Shown here in pieces: positions 9,425-18,101 of a stretch of DNA of 64,000 nucleotides. Below the pieces are notes generated by a model. The model did not search any database, was not told the DNA's origin, and saw nothing but the letters and a program-made list of their open reading frames with translations. The DNA is from Scleromatobacter humisilvae (lineage in GTDB: Bacteria > Pseudomonadota > Gammaproteobacteria > Burkholderiales > Burkholderiaceae_C): positions 1,612,001 to 1,676,000 of the forward strand of contig NZ_JAJLJH010000001.1 in NCBI RefSeq assembly GCF_023231945.1, written 5' to 3'. The number at the start of each line of letters is the position of its first letter. The first letter of the stretch is position 1. The position numbers and the translations under genes were made by a program.

Positions 9425-10585
9425 CTACTGCATGCCGCGCGCGCTGTTCTCGTCGAGCACCACGCTGGACGCCACGACCTCGCCGTCGTCCGCCGCGGCC
9501 ACGTCGCCCGGCACGACGTTGGGCATCAGCGCGCGCGCCTCGCGCGAAGTGGCCAGCGTCTCCACGCGGCCATCCGCGTGGCGCGCGAAGCGCACGCGCT
9601 CGGGGCCGTGCACCGGCGCGTGGTCGGGCCAGGGCCAGCCGCCGAACTCGGTGCGGCGATAGTCGTCGAAGGCCTGGCGCAGCTCGGCCTCGGTGTTCAT
9701 CACGAACGGCCCGTACTGCGCCACCGGCTCGCCGATCGGGCGGCCCTGCAGCAGCAGGCACTCGGCGACGTCCACGCCGGTGTTGACCAGTTCGACGGCG
9801 CTGGCCGCGCGCAGTTCGATCGCCGCGTGCTCGGCGATCGCCTGCCCCGCGACGCTCACGCTCGCGCCGGCGAAGAAGTAGAGCCTGCGACGTGCCGCGG
9901 CGTTGACAGCCGCCGGCAGCGTCCAGCGCGCACCGGGGTCCATGCGCAGCGTCCAGATCGCGAGGTCGGCCTCGGGCTGCGAGGCCCACGAATCGGGCGG
10001 CGGCGGCAGGGGCTCGGCGATCTCGGCGGCCTGCGCGAGACGGCCGGCGATGACCGCGACCTCGGTGACCGCGCCGTCGCCGCTGTCGAACAAGCGGTGT
10101 GGGATGTCCTCGGCCCACAGCATCGTGAAGTGCGGCTCGCACATCTTGTTGCGCGCCGGCAGGTTGAGCCAGATCTGGAACAGCTCGAGCGGGTTGGGCT
10201 TGTCGGCGTCGAGCAGCGGGAACATCTCCGAGTGCACGATGCCCTTGCCGGCCGTCAGCCACTGCACGTCGCCGCCGCCGAAGCGCGCCGCGGCACCGAG
10301 CGAATCGGAATGGTCGGTGAGGCCCTGGCGCACGATGGTCACCGTCTCGAAGCCGCGATGCGGATGCGACGGAAAGCCCGGCACGGTCTCGCCGTGGTAC
10401 ATGCTCCAGCCGTCCTTGCGGCCGAAGTCCTGCCCGATGTTGCGACCCGCGAGCGAAGCCGCGGGGCCGAACGCGCCATTGCCCTTCGGGTAGGCGTCGT
10501 CGTGATGGACGCAGAACAGGAACGGATCGGCCGTCTCCCACGGGAAGCCGAGGGACTGGATCTGCAGGATGGCGTTGTCGGGCAT
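9425..10585 (-). CDS. Pirin family protein
   Basis: Encodes 386 residues starting at MPDNAILQ; the frame continues further upstream but this ATG begins the conserved sequence. The N-terminal cupin carries the pirin metal-site pattern (PHRGFETVT about residue 75 and KGIVHSEMF about residue 112), and a second cupin-like half follows. Pirins are iron-binding cupins; some have quercetinase activity and others act as redox-sensitive cofactors. It is longer than the usual 230-300 residues because of a C-terminal extension of about 80 residues (EYGPFVMN...EARALMPNV region). Upstream of it on the same strand, 82 bp away, ends a secreted hydrolase gene, so it probably has its own promoter. Confidence 0.88.
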   Translation of the reverse strand: MPDNAILQIQSLGFPWETADPFLFCVHHDDAYPKGNGAFGPAASLAGRNIGQDFGRKDGWSMYHGETVPGFPSHPHRGFETVTIVRQGLTDHSDSLGAAARFGGGDVQWLTAGKGIVHSEMFPLLDADKPNPLELFQIWLNLPARNKMCEPHFTMLWAEDIPHRLFDSGDGAVTEVAVIAGRLAQAAEIAEPLPPPPDSWASQPEADLAIWTLRMDPGARWTLPAAVNAAARRRLYFFAGASVSVAGQAIAEHAAIELRAASAVELVNTGVDVAECLLLQGRPIGEPVAQYGPFVMNTEAELRQAFDDYRRTEFGGWPWPDHAPVHGPERVRFARHADGRVETLATSREARALMPNVVPGDVAAADDGEVVASSVVLDENSARGMQ

Positions 10586-10667
10586 GGCGGTCTCGCGAGG
10601 TGGCCGGGCCAGTCTAGCGATTCGGCGAAACCGGCTGCGCCGTCGGGGCATGCGCCGCGCCCACGCG

Positions 10668-11567
10668 TCAGTGCGGATGCGGGAACGGCAGCCTGGCGAT
10701 GAAGGCATCGACGGCCGGTGCCCACAACGAGGCGTCGTGGCGCGAGAGCCCGTGGCCGTCGCCGTCCGGCACCGCCGGCGCGTGCACGAAGGTCGTGCGG
10801 CTGCCACCCCGCGCGAACGCCGCGTGCGAGGCGACCGGAACGTCCGGGCCCCAGTACTGGTCGTTCATCGCGTAGATCCACAGGCTGGGCGCGGTGGTCG
10901 TCTTCGCGTACGCCGCAACCATCGCCTCGATCTGGCCGGGGTCGCACGAGACGCCGGGGCTGAGCTCGGGATTGCCTCCCGATCCACCCGCGAAGTTGAC
11001 ATAGCCGACGACACCCGGCAGCGGTTGCGCCGCCGCGGCGACCGTGGCCAGGCCGCCCACCGACTGGCCCACCAGCAGCACGTCCTTCGCATCCGCCCAG
11101 GGCTGCTGGCCGATCCACTGCAGCGCGGCCTGGATGCTCAGCACCGCGGCGTCGGCCGTCCTGCGGTAGTCGGGCGTGCCGGTGCAGCGTCCGTGGGCGT
11201 CGTGGTGCACGCCGCTCAGCTCGACGTCGCCGCCAGTGCTGTCGCCATAGCCCGGGCGCACCGGCGACACCACCGCCACGCCCTTGCCCAGCCAGTACTT
11301 CAGCTGCGAACGGCTGATGCCCAGCGCCAGCTTCTTGCGCCCGCTTTCGCCGGACGGCCGGCCGTGCGAGAACAGCACCACCGGGAATGGCCCCTTGCCG
11401 GGCGGCACGAACCAGGTCGTGCCCATCTGCGCGACCTCGCCCGACGCCTCGCGCACGGCGATCGTCACCTCGTGGCCGCCGGCCTCGCGCGCCGTGCGCG
11501 ACACGGCACCGGCCGCGAACGGGAGCGCCGCCAGCGCCGCAAGGACGATCAACGAGGCGCGGCGCAT
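10668..11567 (-). CDS. Secreted alpha/beta hydrolase (copy A of a tandem pair)
   Basis: Encodes 299 residues. Signal peptide about residues 1-21. The dienelactone-hydrolase-like alpha/beta fold is shown by PFPVVLFSHGR (oxyanion strand, about 61-70), PVRPGYGDSTGGD (about 102-114) and the nucleophile elbow VGQSVGG (Ser169). Late Asp/His candidates are in AMNDQYWG and DGDGHGLSRHD. It is clearly a paralogue of the gene immediately upstream: both share ASGEV, VVLFSHGR, PVRPGYG, GQSVGG, NFAGG and GHGLSRH in the same order. Its start overlaps the end of that gene by 19 bp. Secreted esterase or related hydrolase; substrate unknown. Confidence 0.83.
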   Translation of the reverse strand: MRRASLIVLAALAALPFAAGAVSRTAREAGGHEVTIAVREASGEVAQMGTTWFVPPGKGPFPVVLFSHGRPSGESGRKKLALGISRSQLKYWLGKGVAVVSPVRPGYGDSTGGDVELSGVHHDAHGRCTGTPDYRRTADAAVLSIQAALQWIGQQPWADAKDVLLVGQSVGGLATVAAAAQPLPGVVGYVNFAGGSGGNPELSPGVSCDPGQIEAMVAAYAKTTTAPSLWIYAMNDQYWGPDVPVASHAAFARGGSRTTFVHAPAVPDGDGHGLSRHDASLWAPAVDAFIARLPFPHPH

Positions 11568-12529
11568 GGCGCGCTCCCGATGGACAGGCAAGCGTCGCCG
11601 GCGTCGAGCTGGAGCACGGGCCGAGGCAGCGTCGCCGCGTTCCACGGGCCGCCCAGGCGCGCGAGGAATTCGTCCACCGCCGGCGCCCACAACGCGGGCG
11701 CGTGGCGGGACAGGCCGTGCCCGTCGCCGTCGGGCAGCGCCGGCGTCTGCACGAAAGCGGCCGGACTGCCGCCGCGCGCGAAGGCCGCGTGCCAGGCGCG
11801 CGGCACGGACGCGCCCCAGAACTGGTCGTTGAGCGCATAGACCCACAGGCTGGGCACGGTCGTCGAGCGGCCGTAGTCCGCGAAGAGGCTCTCCAGTTGC
11901 TCGGGTGCGCAACTCGCTCCGGGCGCGCGCTCGGAGTTGCCGCCCGCGCCACCGGCGAAGTTGACGACGCCGACGACGCCGGGCGGCGAGTACGCGCCGG
12001 CCGCCACCGAGACCAGGCCGCCCACCGACTGGCCGACCAGCACCACCTGGCCGGCGTCGGCCCAGGGCTGGCCCTGCAGCCAGCGCAGCGTCGCGTCGAC
12101 GGCGCGCAACGCGGCCACGGTCGACCGGCCGAAGTCCGCCTGGCCGACGCAGCGTCCCGCGTCGTCGACACGCACGCCCGTGCCCTCGAGATCGCCGCCC
12201 GAGCTGGCGCCGTAGCCCGGGCGCACCGGCGCCACCACGGCCACGCCGCGCGCCAGCCAGAACACGAGCTGCGCACGGCTGACACCCACGGCCAGGCTCG
12301 CGCGGTTGGCGGCCGACAGGTCGCGGCCGTGCGAGAACAGCACCACCGGAAACGGCCCCGGCCCGGGCGGCAGGAACCACGTGACCTGCATGCGCTCGAC
12401 TTCGCCCGAGGCCTCGCGCACCGGAATCACCGCGCTGCGGCCGGCGTCCGCCCATGCGGGCAGCGCGTGCGCACGCGCGCCGCCCGCCACGCAGGCGAGC
12501 GCGAGCAGCAGGCAGGCAGCGACACGCAT
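11549..12529 (-). CDS. Secreted alpha/beta hydrolase (copy B of a tandem pair)
   Basis: Encodes 326 residues with a signal peptide at about 1-20. Key motifs: PFPVVLFSHGRD near 60-70, PVRPGYGASSGGD near 101-113, nucleophile elbow GQSVGG (Ser168), and ALNDQFWG plus DGDGHGLSRHA for the acid and base. It differs from copy A by a C-terminal extension of about 25 residues holding two cysteines (GDACLSIGSAPCAAP) that could form a disulfide. The extension overlaps the start of copy A. The pair is best explained as a tandem duplication. RdgC lies 16 bp upstream on the same strand, so the three may share a transcript. Confidence 0.83.
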   Translation of the reverse strand: MRVAACLLLALACVAGGARAHALPAWADAGRSAVIPVREASGEVERMQVTWFLPPGPGPFPVVLFSHGRDLSAANRASLAVGVSRAQLVFWLARGVAVVAPVRPGYGASSGGDLEGTGVRVDDAGRCVGQADFGRSTVAALRAVDATLRWLQGQPWADAGQVVLVGQSVGGLVSVAAGAYSPPGVVGVVNFAGGAGGNSERAPGASCAPEQLESLFADYGRSTTVPSLWVYALNDQFWGASVPRAWHAAFARGGSPAAFVQTPALPDGDGHGLSRHAPALWAPAVDEFLARLGGPWNAATLPRPVLQLDAGDACLSIGSAPCAAPR

Positions 12530-12545
12530 GGCGGGACGTCGCGCG

Positions 12546-13571
12546 TCAGAACGGCGCCGACGCGTCCTCGGTGTTGGCCGGCGCGTACGGCGACGCCGTC
12601 GTGCCCATCGCGGCCGTCTGGCCGGTGAGCGCGGCGATCACCTTGTCGGTGGTGGAGGTGCCGGCCTCGCCCAGCTTGAGCGGGCCGCCGAGCGCCTCGA
12701 CGAGGTCGGGGATCAGCTTGCCCAGCTCGCCGGTGGTGATCGCGACGTCGGCGTCGAAGCCGTTGTCGCCCTTGCCCGAGGCCTCCTTGCCTTCGAGCAC
12801 GACGTCGAGCAGCTTGATCTTCTTGATCGCGAAGTTCTCGGTGAGCACGAAGGACACGCGGCTGTCCCACGTCAGCGCGAGCTGCGTCGGCAGCTTGCCC
12901 TGCCTGATGTGCTCGCCGACCTCGTCGATGTCGAGCGTGTGGCGTGCGTAGCGCACCAGCGACTTCTCCGAGTCGGGCTGCTTCAGCTCGCACTCGCGGT
13001 CGATCGTGAAGCCGGCCGGCGCCTCCTTGGCCGACAGCCACTCGGCCATCGCCGCCGCGGCGGACATCTGCGTCTGCACCAGGTCGAGCCGGATGCCGCC
13101 GGACAGCAGCTCGGTCAGCAGCGTGACGATCTTGTCGGCCTTCTTGGCGCTGCCCGCGCCGATCATCACGAGCTTCGCCTCGAGGTCGATCCAGACCGGC
13201 GTCGTGCCGCGTTTGGGGAAGGCGCGCGGCAGCAGCTCGTGCACGATCTCTTCCTTCAGCTCCTTGGCGTGCTTGCCCTTGGGACGGCGGCCGGTCTCCT
13301 GCTCGATCTTGTCCAGGCGCGCCTCCAGCTGCGTCTTGACGGCGCCGCCGGGCACGGCCTTGGTCTCGGTGCACAGCTTGAGGATCCACTGGCCAGCGAC
13401 GTTCTCGACCAGCGGCCCGTGCTTCTCGCCGCGCGGCTCGACCCAGCCCGAGGACTCCTGCTGCGCCGCGCCGCACTCGACGAAGCGCGCCGCGTCCAGG
13501 CGCGCCTCCAGTTCGGCCATGGCCGGCTGTTCCCATTGATCGATGCGGTAGACGATGGCGTTCTTGAACAT
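12546..13571 (-). CDS. rdgC: Recombination-associated protein RdgC
   Basis: Encodes 341 residues starting MFKNAIVYRI, the conserved RdgC N-terminus; the frame extends upstream but with no homology-like sequence. Typical family segments are seen: SSGWVEPRG near residue 40, GQWILKL near 65, KGKHAKELKEEIVHELLPRAF near 105-125 and TWDSRVSFVLTENFAIKKIK near 245. RdgC forms a ring-shaped dimer around duplex DNA and limits RecA activity. Slightly longer than the 303-residue E. coli protein, with a C-terminal tail rich in Thr/Ala. A cytoplasmic nucleoid-associated protein; its link to the downstream hydrolases appears to be only positional. Confidence 0.95.
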   Translation of the reverse strand: MFKNAIVYRIDQWEQPAMAELEARLDAARFVECGAAQQESSGWVEPRGEKHGPLVENVAGQWILKLCTETKAVPGGAVKTQLEARLDKIEQETGRRPKGKHAKELKEEIVHELLPRAFPKRGTTPVWIDLEAKLVMIGAGSAKKADKIVTLLTELLSGGIRLDLVQTQMSAAAAMAEWLSAKEAPAGFTIDRECELKQPDSEKSLVRYARHTLDIDEVGEHIRQGKLPTQLALTWDSRVSFVLTENFAIKKIKLLDVVLEGKEASGKGDNGFDADVAITTGELGKLIPDLVEALGGPLKLGEAGTSTTDKVIAALTGQTAAMGTTASPYAPANTEDASAPF

Positions 13572-13683
13572 GTGCGCGGCCGGGAAAAGAGAGAGGCGAA
13601 GGGGCGCGATTCTAGGCGAGCTGTATTTCTGTCCAGCCATGGTCGCGTTGCCGCCGCGCCGAATGCGGCAAAACCGCACGCGC

Positions 13684-13711
13684 GGCGGCCGGCGGCCGGC
13701 GGCCGGCGGCG
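13684..13711. repeat. Short GC tandem repeat, 7-bp period
   Basis: About four direct copies of a GGCCGGC-type 7-mer run up to the start of the isomerase gene. This is low-complexity sequence that may have expanded by slippage; it sits where a ribosome binding site would be expected, so its length could influence expression. Confidence 0.5.
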
Positions 13712-13714
13712 AGA

Positions 13715-14587
13715 ATGACGCCCATGCTCCGCTTCGCCGCCAATGTCTCGATGCTGTTCGCCGAGGCGCCCTTCCTCGATCGCTTCGCGCTCGCGGCGCG
13801 CGCGGGCTTCGCCGCCGTCGAATGCCAGTTCCCGTACGAGGTGCCGGCCGCGGAGATCCGCGCGAGGCTCGACGACCACGGGCTCGCGATGGTGCTGCAC
13901 AACCTGCCCGCGGGCGACTGGACCGCCGGCGAGCGCGGGCTGGCCTGCCTGCCGGATCGCGTCGCCGAGTTCCGCGCGGGCGTCTCGCGCGCGATCGCCC
14001 ATGCGCACGCGCTGGGCGTCGGGCAGGTGAACTGCCTCGCGGGCATCGCGCCGCCCGGCGCCGACGTCGACGCGCTGCGCCGCACGCTGGTCGACAACCT
14101 GCGCTTCACGGCACGCGCGTTCGCGGCCGAAGGCCTGAAGCTGCTGGTCGAGCCGATCAACACCTTCGACATCCCCGGCTTCTTCGTGAACCGAACCGCG
14201 CAATGCGTCGCCTTGCTGGACGATGTCGGCGAGCCGAACGTGTTCGTGCAGTACGACGCGTACCACATGCAGCGCATGGAGGGCGAGCTCGCGGGCACGC
14301 TCGCGCGACACCTGCCGCGCATCGCGCACGTGCAGGTCGCGGACAACCCCGGCCGCCACGAACCGGGCACCGGCGAGATCCGCTTCGAGTTCCTGTTCGC
14401 CGAACTGGAGCGCCTGGGCTACGACGGCTGGATCGGCTGCGAGTACAGGCCGGCGGGGCGCACCGACGCCGGCCTCGGCTGGCTGCCGGCGGGGGCGCTG
14501 CGCCCCCGCTGGCGTCAAGCCGCGAAGCCGCCGTCGATCAGCAGGTCGGCGCCCGTGACGAAGGCCGCTTCCGGGCCGGCCAGGTAG
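13715..14587 (+). CDS. hyi: Hydroxypyruvate isomerase-like TIM-barrel protein
   Basis: Up to 290 residues; the ATG at 13724 (MLRFAANVSMLF) is the start that best matches Hyi, while 13715 adds three residues. Hyi interconverts hydroxypyruvate and tartronate semialdehyde in glyoxylate/tartronate metabolism. Seen here: AANVSMLF near the start, ECQFPYEVPA near residue 38, LLVEPINTFDIPGFF near 145-160 (metal-ligand Glu), QYDAYHMQRMEG near 180 (Asp/His ligands), HVQVADNPGRHEPGTGEI near 210 and IGCEYRPAGRT near 245. The family normally ends soon after this, near GLGWL; here the frame continues about 30 residues and runs 73 bp into the 3' end of the convergent SDR gene, as if the original stop were lost. 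Confidence 0.88.
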   Translation: MTPMLRFAANVSMLFAEAPFLDRFALAARAGFAAVECQFPYEVPAAEIRARLDDHGLAMVLHNLPAGDWTAGERGLACLPDRVAEFRAGVSRAIAHAHALGVGQVNCLAGIAPPGADVDALRRTLVDNLRFTARAFAAEGLKLLVEPINTFDIPGFFVNRTAQCVALLDDVGEPNVFVQYDAYHMQRMEGELAGTLARHLPRIAHVQVADNPGRHEPGTGEIRFEFLFAELERLGYDGWIGCEYRPAGRTDAGLGWLPAGALRPRWRQAAKPPSISRSAPVTKAASGPAR

Positions 14588-15264
14588 GCCACCATGCCGG
14601 CGATCTCGTCGGCCTTGGCGTGGCGCTTGATGGCCATCAGGTCGTGCAGCGCGGCGCCGAAGTCGCCGGCTTCCGGGTTCATGTCCGTGTCGACCGGGCC
14701 CGGCGCCACGTTGTTGACCGTGATGCCGCGCGGGCCGAGATCGCGCGCCAGGCCCTTGACCAGGCCGACCAGCGCCGACTTGCTCATCGCGTAGACCCCG
14801 CCGCCCGCGAACGGCATGCGCTGCGCATTGGTGCTGCCGATGTTGATGATGCGGCCGCCCTCCTTCATGTGGCGCGCGGCGGCCTGCGTGGCGACGAAGA
14901 CGGAGCGGATGTTGACCGCGACGGTCTGGTCGAAGTCCTTCAACGTGAACTGGTCGAGCGGCGCGACGGCGAGCACGCCGGCGCTGTTGACGAGGATGTC
15001 GAGCCGCCCGAAGCGCTCGGCGACGCCGTCGATCGCGTTGGTCAGCGCGGTCGCGTCGGTGGCGTCGGCCTTGACGGCGACCGCTTGGCCGCCGCTGGCC
15101 TTGATCTCCTCGACCAGCGCCTCGGCCGCGATGGCCGAGGACGCGTAGCCGATGGCGACCGTCGCGCCGTCGCGCGCCAGCCGGCGTGCCGTGGCGGCGC
15201 CGATGCCGCGCGATCCGCCGTGGATGAAGGCGACCTTGCCGGCGAGGAGGGAAGTGGTGCTCAT
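14515..15264 (-). CDS. SDR family NAD(P)-dependent oxidoreductase
   Basis: Encodes 249 residues with AGGAG 8 bases before the ATG. Classical short-chain dehydrogenase: nucleotide-binding GGSRGIGAAT (about 16-25), NSAGVLA after the fourth strand, catalytic YAMSKSA with Tyr and Lys near residue 155, and a terminal LIDGGFAA. The early GGSRGIG replaces the more usual TGGSRGIG. Closest in style to 3-oxoacyl-ACP-reductase-like enzymes of broad substrate range; the true substrate is unknown. It is divergent from a LysR-type regulator gene across a 110-bp spacer, an arrangement in which the regulator usually controls the enzyme. Confidence 0.9.
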   Translation of the reverse strand: MSTTSLLAGKVAFIHGGSRGIGAATARRLARDGATVAIGYASSAIAAEALVEEIKASGGQAVAVKADATDATALTNAIDGVAERFGRLDILVNSAGVLAVAPLDQFTLKDFDQTVAVNIRSVFVATQAAARHMKEGGRIINIGSTNAQRMPFAGGGVYAMSKSALVGLVKGLARDLGPRGITVNNVAPGPVDTDMNPEAGDFGAALHDLMAIKRHAKADEIAGMVAYLAGPEAAFVTGADLLIDGGFAA

Positions 15265-15329
15265 GATGTGCTCCTGGTTGGGTGGTTGATGGACTCAAGT
15301 GTGGTCATCGGTGCCCGTCTGCGGTAGTC

Positions 15330-15361
15330 ACAAATCTTCGCCTTCACTTTCAACCATTTGT
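15330..15361. promoter_or_regulatory. Candidate LysR operator between SDR gene and regulator
   Basis: ACAAAT (15330-15335) and ATTTGT (15356-15361) form a perfect 6-bp inverted repeat separated by 20 bases, in an AT-richer patch of the divergent spacer, 14 bp before the LysR start. Position fits autoregulation plus control of the SDR gene. Sequence-only inference. Confidence 0.4.
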
Positions 15362-15374
15362 ATAAGATCGCGCC

Positions 15375-16304
15375 ATGCTGACCGAACTGCGTGGCTATCT
15401 CGATGCGTTCATCGCCGCGGCCGACGAGGGCAGCTTCTCGGCGGCGGCGCGTCATCTGGGCCTGACGCCCGCGGCGGTCAGCAAGAGCGTGGCCCAGTTC
15501 GAGGCGCGGCTGGGCGTGCGCCTGTTCCAGCGCAGCACCCGCAAGGTGGCGCTGACCACCGACGGCGAACGCCTCTACGGCCAGGTGCGGCTGCCCTGGA
15601 GCGAGATCGGCGACGCGCTGACCGACCTGCGGCAAGGCGCCGGCAAGCCGGCCGGCACGCTGAAGGTCGCACTCGCGCACACGGTTGGCCGCGAATACTT
15701 CGTGCCGATGATGGAGGGCTTCGTGCGCCGCTATCCGGACGTGGTGCCCGACCTGCACTTCGACAACCGCCAGGTCGACCTGATCGCCGAGGGCTTCGAC
15801 GTCGCCATCGGCGGCGGCATCGAGCTGACCGACGCGCTGATCGCGCGCGAGCTGGCGCGCCTGCGCATCGTGCTGGTGGCGTCGCCGGCCTACCTGAAGA
15901 CGCAGCCGGTGCTGGGCCATCCCGATGAACTGGCGCGGCATCGCGGCCTGCTGCGCCGCTCGCTCGTCTCCGGGCGCCTCACGCCCTGGACCTTGAAGAA
16001 CAACGCCGGCCAGGAGGTGGTGGCCAGCGTGCGTCCGGTGATGGTTCTGGACGACCCGGAGGCCATGGCCCGCGCAGCCGCCAACCACATGGGCATCGCC
16101 ATGCTGCCGCTGCCGCACGTCCTGCCGCTGCTGGAGAGCGGCGAGCTGGTGCGCGTGCTGCCCCAGTGGTACGCCGAGGCGCTGCCGCTGTCGATCTACT
16201 ACACCAGCCGCAAGCTCGTGCCGGCGAAGGTGAGGCTGTTCGTCGAGCACGTCGTCCGGGAGTTCCGCGCCAGCGGCCACGCCGCCCGCTTCCGTCTGGG
16301 TTAG
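15375..16304 (+). CDS. LysR family transcriptional regulator
   Basis: Encodes 309 residues. N-terminal winged helix-turn-helix at about 1-65 (DEGSFSAAARHLGLTPAAVSKSVAQFEARLGVRLF split across the recognition helix), then a periplasmic-binding-protein-like effector domain at about 90-300 (VRRYPDVVPDLHF, GFDVAIGGGIE). The typical subfamily is that of regulators controlling a divergently transcribed SDR oxidoreductase, which is exactly the context here. The effector is unknown. Its gene end faces the Ser/Thr kinase gene convergently with an 81-bp gap that shows no clear terminator. Confidence 0.92.
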   Translation: MLTELRGYLDAFIAAADEGSFSAAARHLGLTPAAVSKSVAQFEARLGVRLFQRSTRKVALTTDGERLYGQVRLPWSEIGDALTDLRQGAGKPAGTLKVALAHTVGREYFVPMMEGFVRRYPDVVPDLHFDNRQVDLIAEGFDVAIGGGIELTDALIARELARLRIVLVASPAYLKTQPVLGHPDELARHRGLLRRSLVSGRLTPWTLKNNAGQEVVASVRPVMVLDDPEAMARAAANHMGIAMLPLPHVLPLLESGELVRVLPQWYAEALPLSIYYTSRKLVPAKVRLFVEHVVREFRASGHAARFRLG

Positions 16305-16385
16305 GCGAGGCCGGCCCACTTCGAGTCGACGGCGAACGCGCCCGAACAGGGGGATCCTGCGACGCCAGCGACCTGGACGGCGGCC

Positions 16386-18101
16386 TCAGCTGGACGCGGC
16401 GTGCGCGGCTTCCGGACGAGCCTGGCCGGGCTTCCAGAATTGCCACCAGCGCTTGACCGGCGTCGTCGAGCCGGCGCACACCGCGTCGCGGCGCAGGACG
16501 GGATCGCTGTCGCACAGGCGGCGCACGCAGGCCTCCGCGTCGGACGCCTCGTTCGCGCGGCACGCCTCGAGCTGGCTGGCATGGCGGCTGGACGCTCGCA
16601 CGACGACGCCGCGGCGCGCGCTCGATGCGGAGCCGATTGCGCCATGGACTGCGACCCGATCGCGCTCGCCCCGCGCGAGAGCGTCCGGCGCCTTCGCTCG
16701 CGACGCCGCTGCCGGTGGCGCCGGCGTGTCCGCCGATGTGCCGACGCGTGCTGCCGGCAGCGCGGCCGACGCCGGCACGGCGATCGGCGCGCTGGCCGTG
16801 GCCGCCGCGGCGGACGCGGGCGCGGCCGCCACCGCCGCCTGCATCACCGGATCGGCGCCCAGCGCAAGCCGATCCCGCGCATGCCAGGGCCCGATCCAGG
16901 CCACCGCGGCCGCCACGCCGGCGAGGCCCAGCAGCCACGCCGCCGGCCGCAGTCCGGGCAGCCCCGACGGCATCTGCGCAGCTTCGTCTCGATGCGGCGG
17001 ACGCACCGCGCCGGCGATCGTCGAGCGCAGCCGGGCAACGCCGGAAGAATGCGCGCCCACCCACTTCACCGTCGTCGGCTGGGCGGACTGGATCGTCCGC
17101 TCGAACGCGCCCGCGGCGTCGGCGCGCGCCTCGCGCAGGGCCGGCCGGGGCGCCCCGCGCACCGGCACCTTCAGGTGTCCGTGCAGCGCGTCCCAGAACG
17201 TCGCGACGGATTGCGGCCGATCCTCCGGCCGCACGCTCATCGCCCAGTCCAGCGTCGCGAGCACCTGCGTCGAGAAGCCCGGAGGCGCCAGTTGCGCCAG
17301 CGGCATCAGTTCGTCGCTGAGGACGCGCGCGGTCGCCGGCACGGGGGGCCGGCCGGTCAGCATGAAGTAGCAGGTGCTCGCGAGCGCGAAGACGTCCGTC
17401 CACGGCCCCTGCCGCATCGACTTGGCCTCCGCGTACTGCTCGATGGGCGCGAACTGCGGCTTGAGGATGGCCGTGAGCGACTGCGTGCGATCGGCCAGCG
17501 CGTGGCGAGCCGCGCCGAAGTCCAGCAGCACGGGGCGGTTGTCGTCGCACCAGAGGATGTTGTCGGGCGCGATGTCGCGGTGGTAGACGTCGACGCGGTG
17601 CATCTCCGCCAACGCGCCCAGCAACGGCTCGATCATCGACATCAGCCAGTCCTGGGTCGGTGCCTGCAGGCCCATGTCCTGGCGCCGTTGACGCAGGGTC
17701 CGCGCGTTGTAGAAAGGCATCGCCATGTAGGCGGTGCCGTTCATCTCCCAGAACCGGTGCACCTTCACCAGCGCCGGATGATCGAACCGCGCCAGGAGGC
17801 GGGCCTCGTTGACGAAGGACTTCAGGCCGAGGGCGAAGTCCTGCTCGTAGGTGCGCGAGCGCAGGGCGACGTGGCCGTCGGGCCCGCGCGACACGAGTCC
17901 CACGGGCATGTATTCCTTCAGCGCGACCTCGCGCTCGAGCGCCGGCTCCCAGGCACGGTAGACGACGCCGAAGCCGCCGACGCCCACCACGCCGCGAACC
18001 TCGAATTCGCCCAGCGGCGTGCCGATGGGCAGCGCGTCGCTTGCCTCGGGCAGGGGCATCAGCGCAGCGTGCGTGGGCAGGAAGGAAGACGAATCGGACA
18101 T
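16386..18101 (-). CDS. Transmembrane Ser/Thr protein kinase with HRDIAPDN catalytic loop
   Basis: Encodes 571 residues from MSDSSSF; the frame is open to 18242 but that extension looks non-coding. Kinase domain about 33-325: glycine loop GVGGFGVVY (40-48), ATP-binding Lys62 (VALKE), Glu99, catalytic loop HRDIAPDN (Asp176, Asn181) and DFG (194-196). The usual Lys two residues after the catalytic Asp is Ala178, a substitution found in a subset of proteobacterial kinases. A single membrane segment (AAWLLGLAGVAAAVAWIG) lies near residue 420, then an Ala/Pro-rich stretch and a small Cys-containing C-terminal region (ACRANEASDAEACVRRLC) that would be periplasmic. No phosphatase or FHA gene is adjacent. 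Confidence 0.88.
   Translation of the reverse strand: MSDSSSFLPTHAALMPLPEASDALPIGTPLGEFEVRGVVGVGGFGVVYRAWEPALEREVALKEYMPVGLVSRGPDGHVALRSRTYEQDFALGLKSFVNEARLLARFDHPALVKVHRFWEMNGTAYMAMPFYNARTLRQRRQDMGLQAPTQDWLMSMIEPLLGALAEMHRVDVYHRDIAPDNILWCDDNRPVLLDFGAARHALADRTQSLTAILKPQFAPIEQYAEAKSMRQGPWTDVFALASTCYFMLTGRPPVPATARVLSDELMPLAQLAPPGFSTQVLATLDWAMSVRPEDRPQSVATFWDALHGHLKVPVRGAPRPALREARADAAGAFERTIQSAQPTTVKWVGAHSSGVARLRSTIAGAVRPPHRDEAAQMPSGLPGLRPAAWLLGLAGVAAAVAWIGPWHARDRLALGADPVMQAAVAAAPASAAAATASAPIAVPASAALPAARVGTSADTPAPPAAASRAKAPDALARGERDRVAVHGAIGSASSARRGVVVRASSRHASQLEACRANEASDAEACVRRLCDSDPVLRRDAVCAGSTTPVKRWWQFWKPGQARPEAAHAASS

Noticed and set aside
13684-13711. Gene-internal repeat or regulatory microsatellite
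   Set aside because: Only about four 7-mers of low-complexity GC; listed as a repeat but too short for a phase-variation claim.
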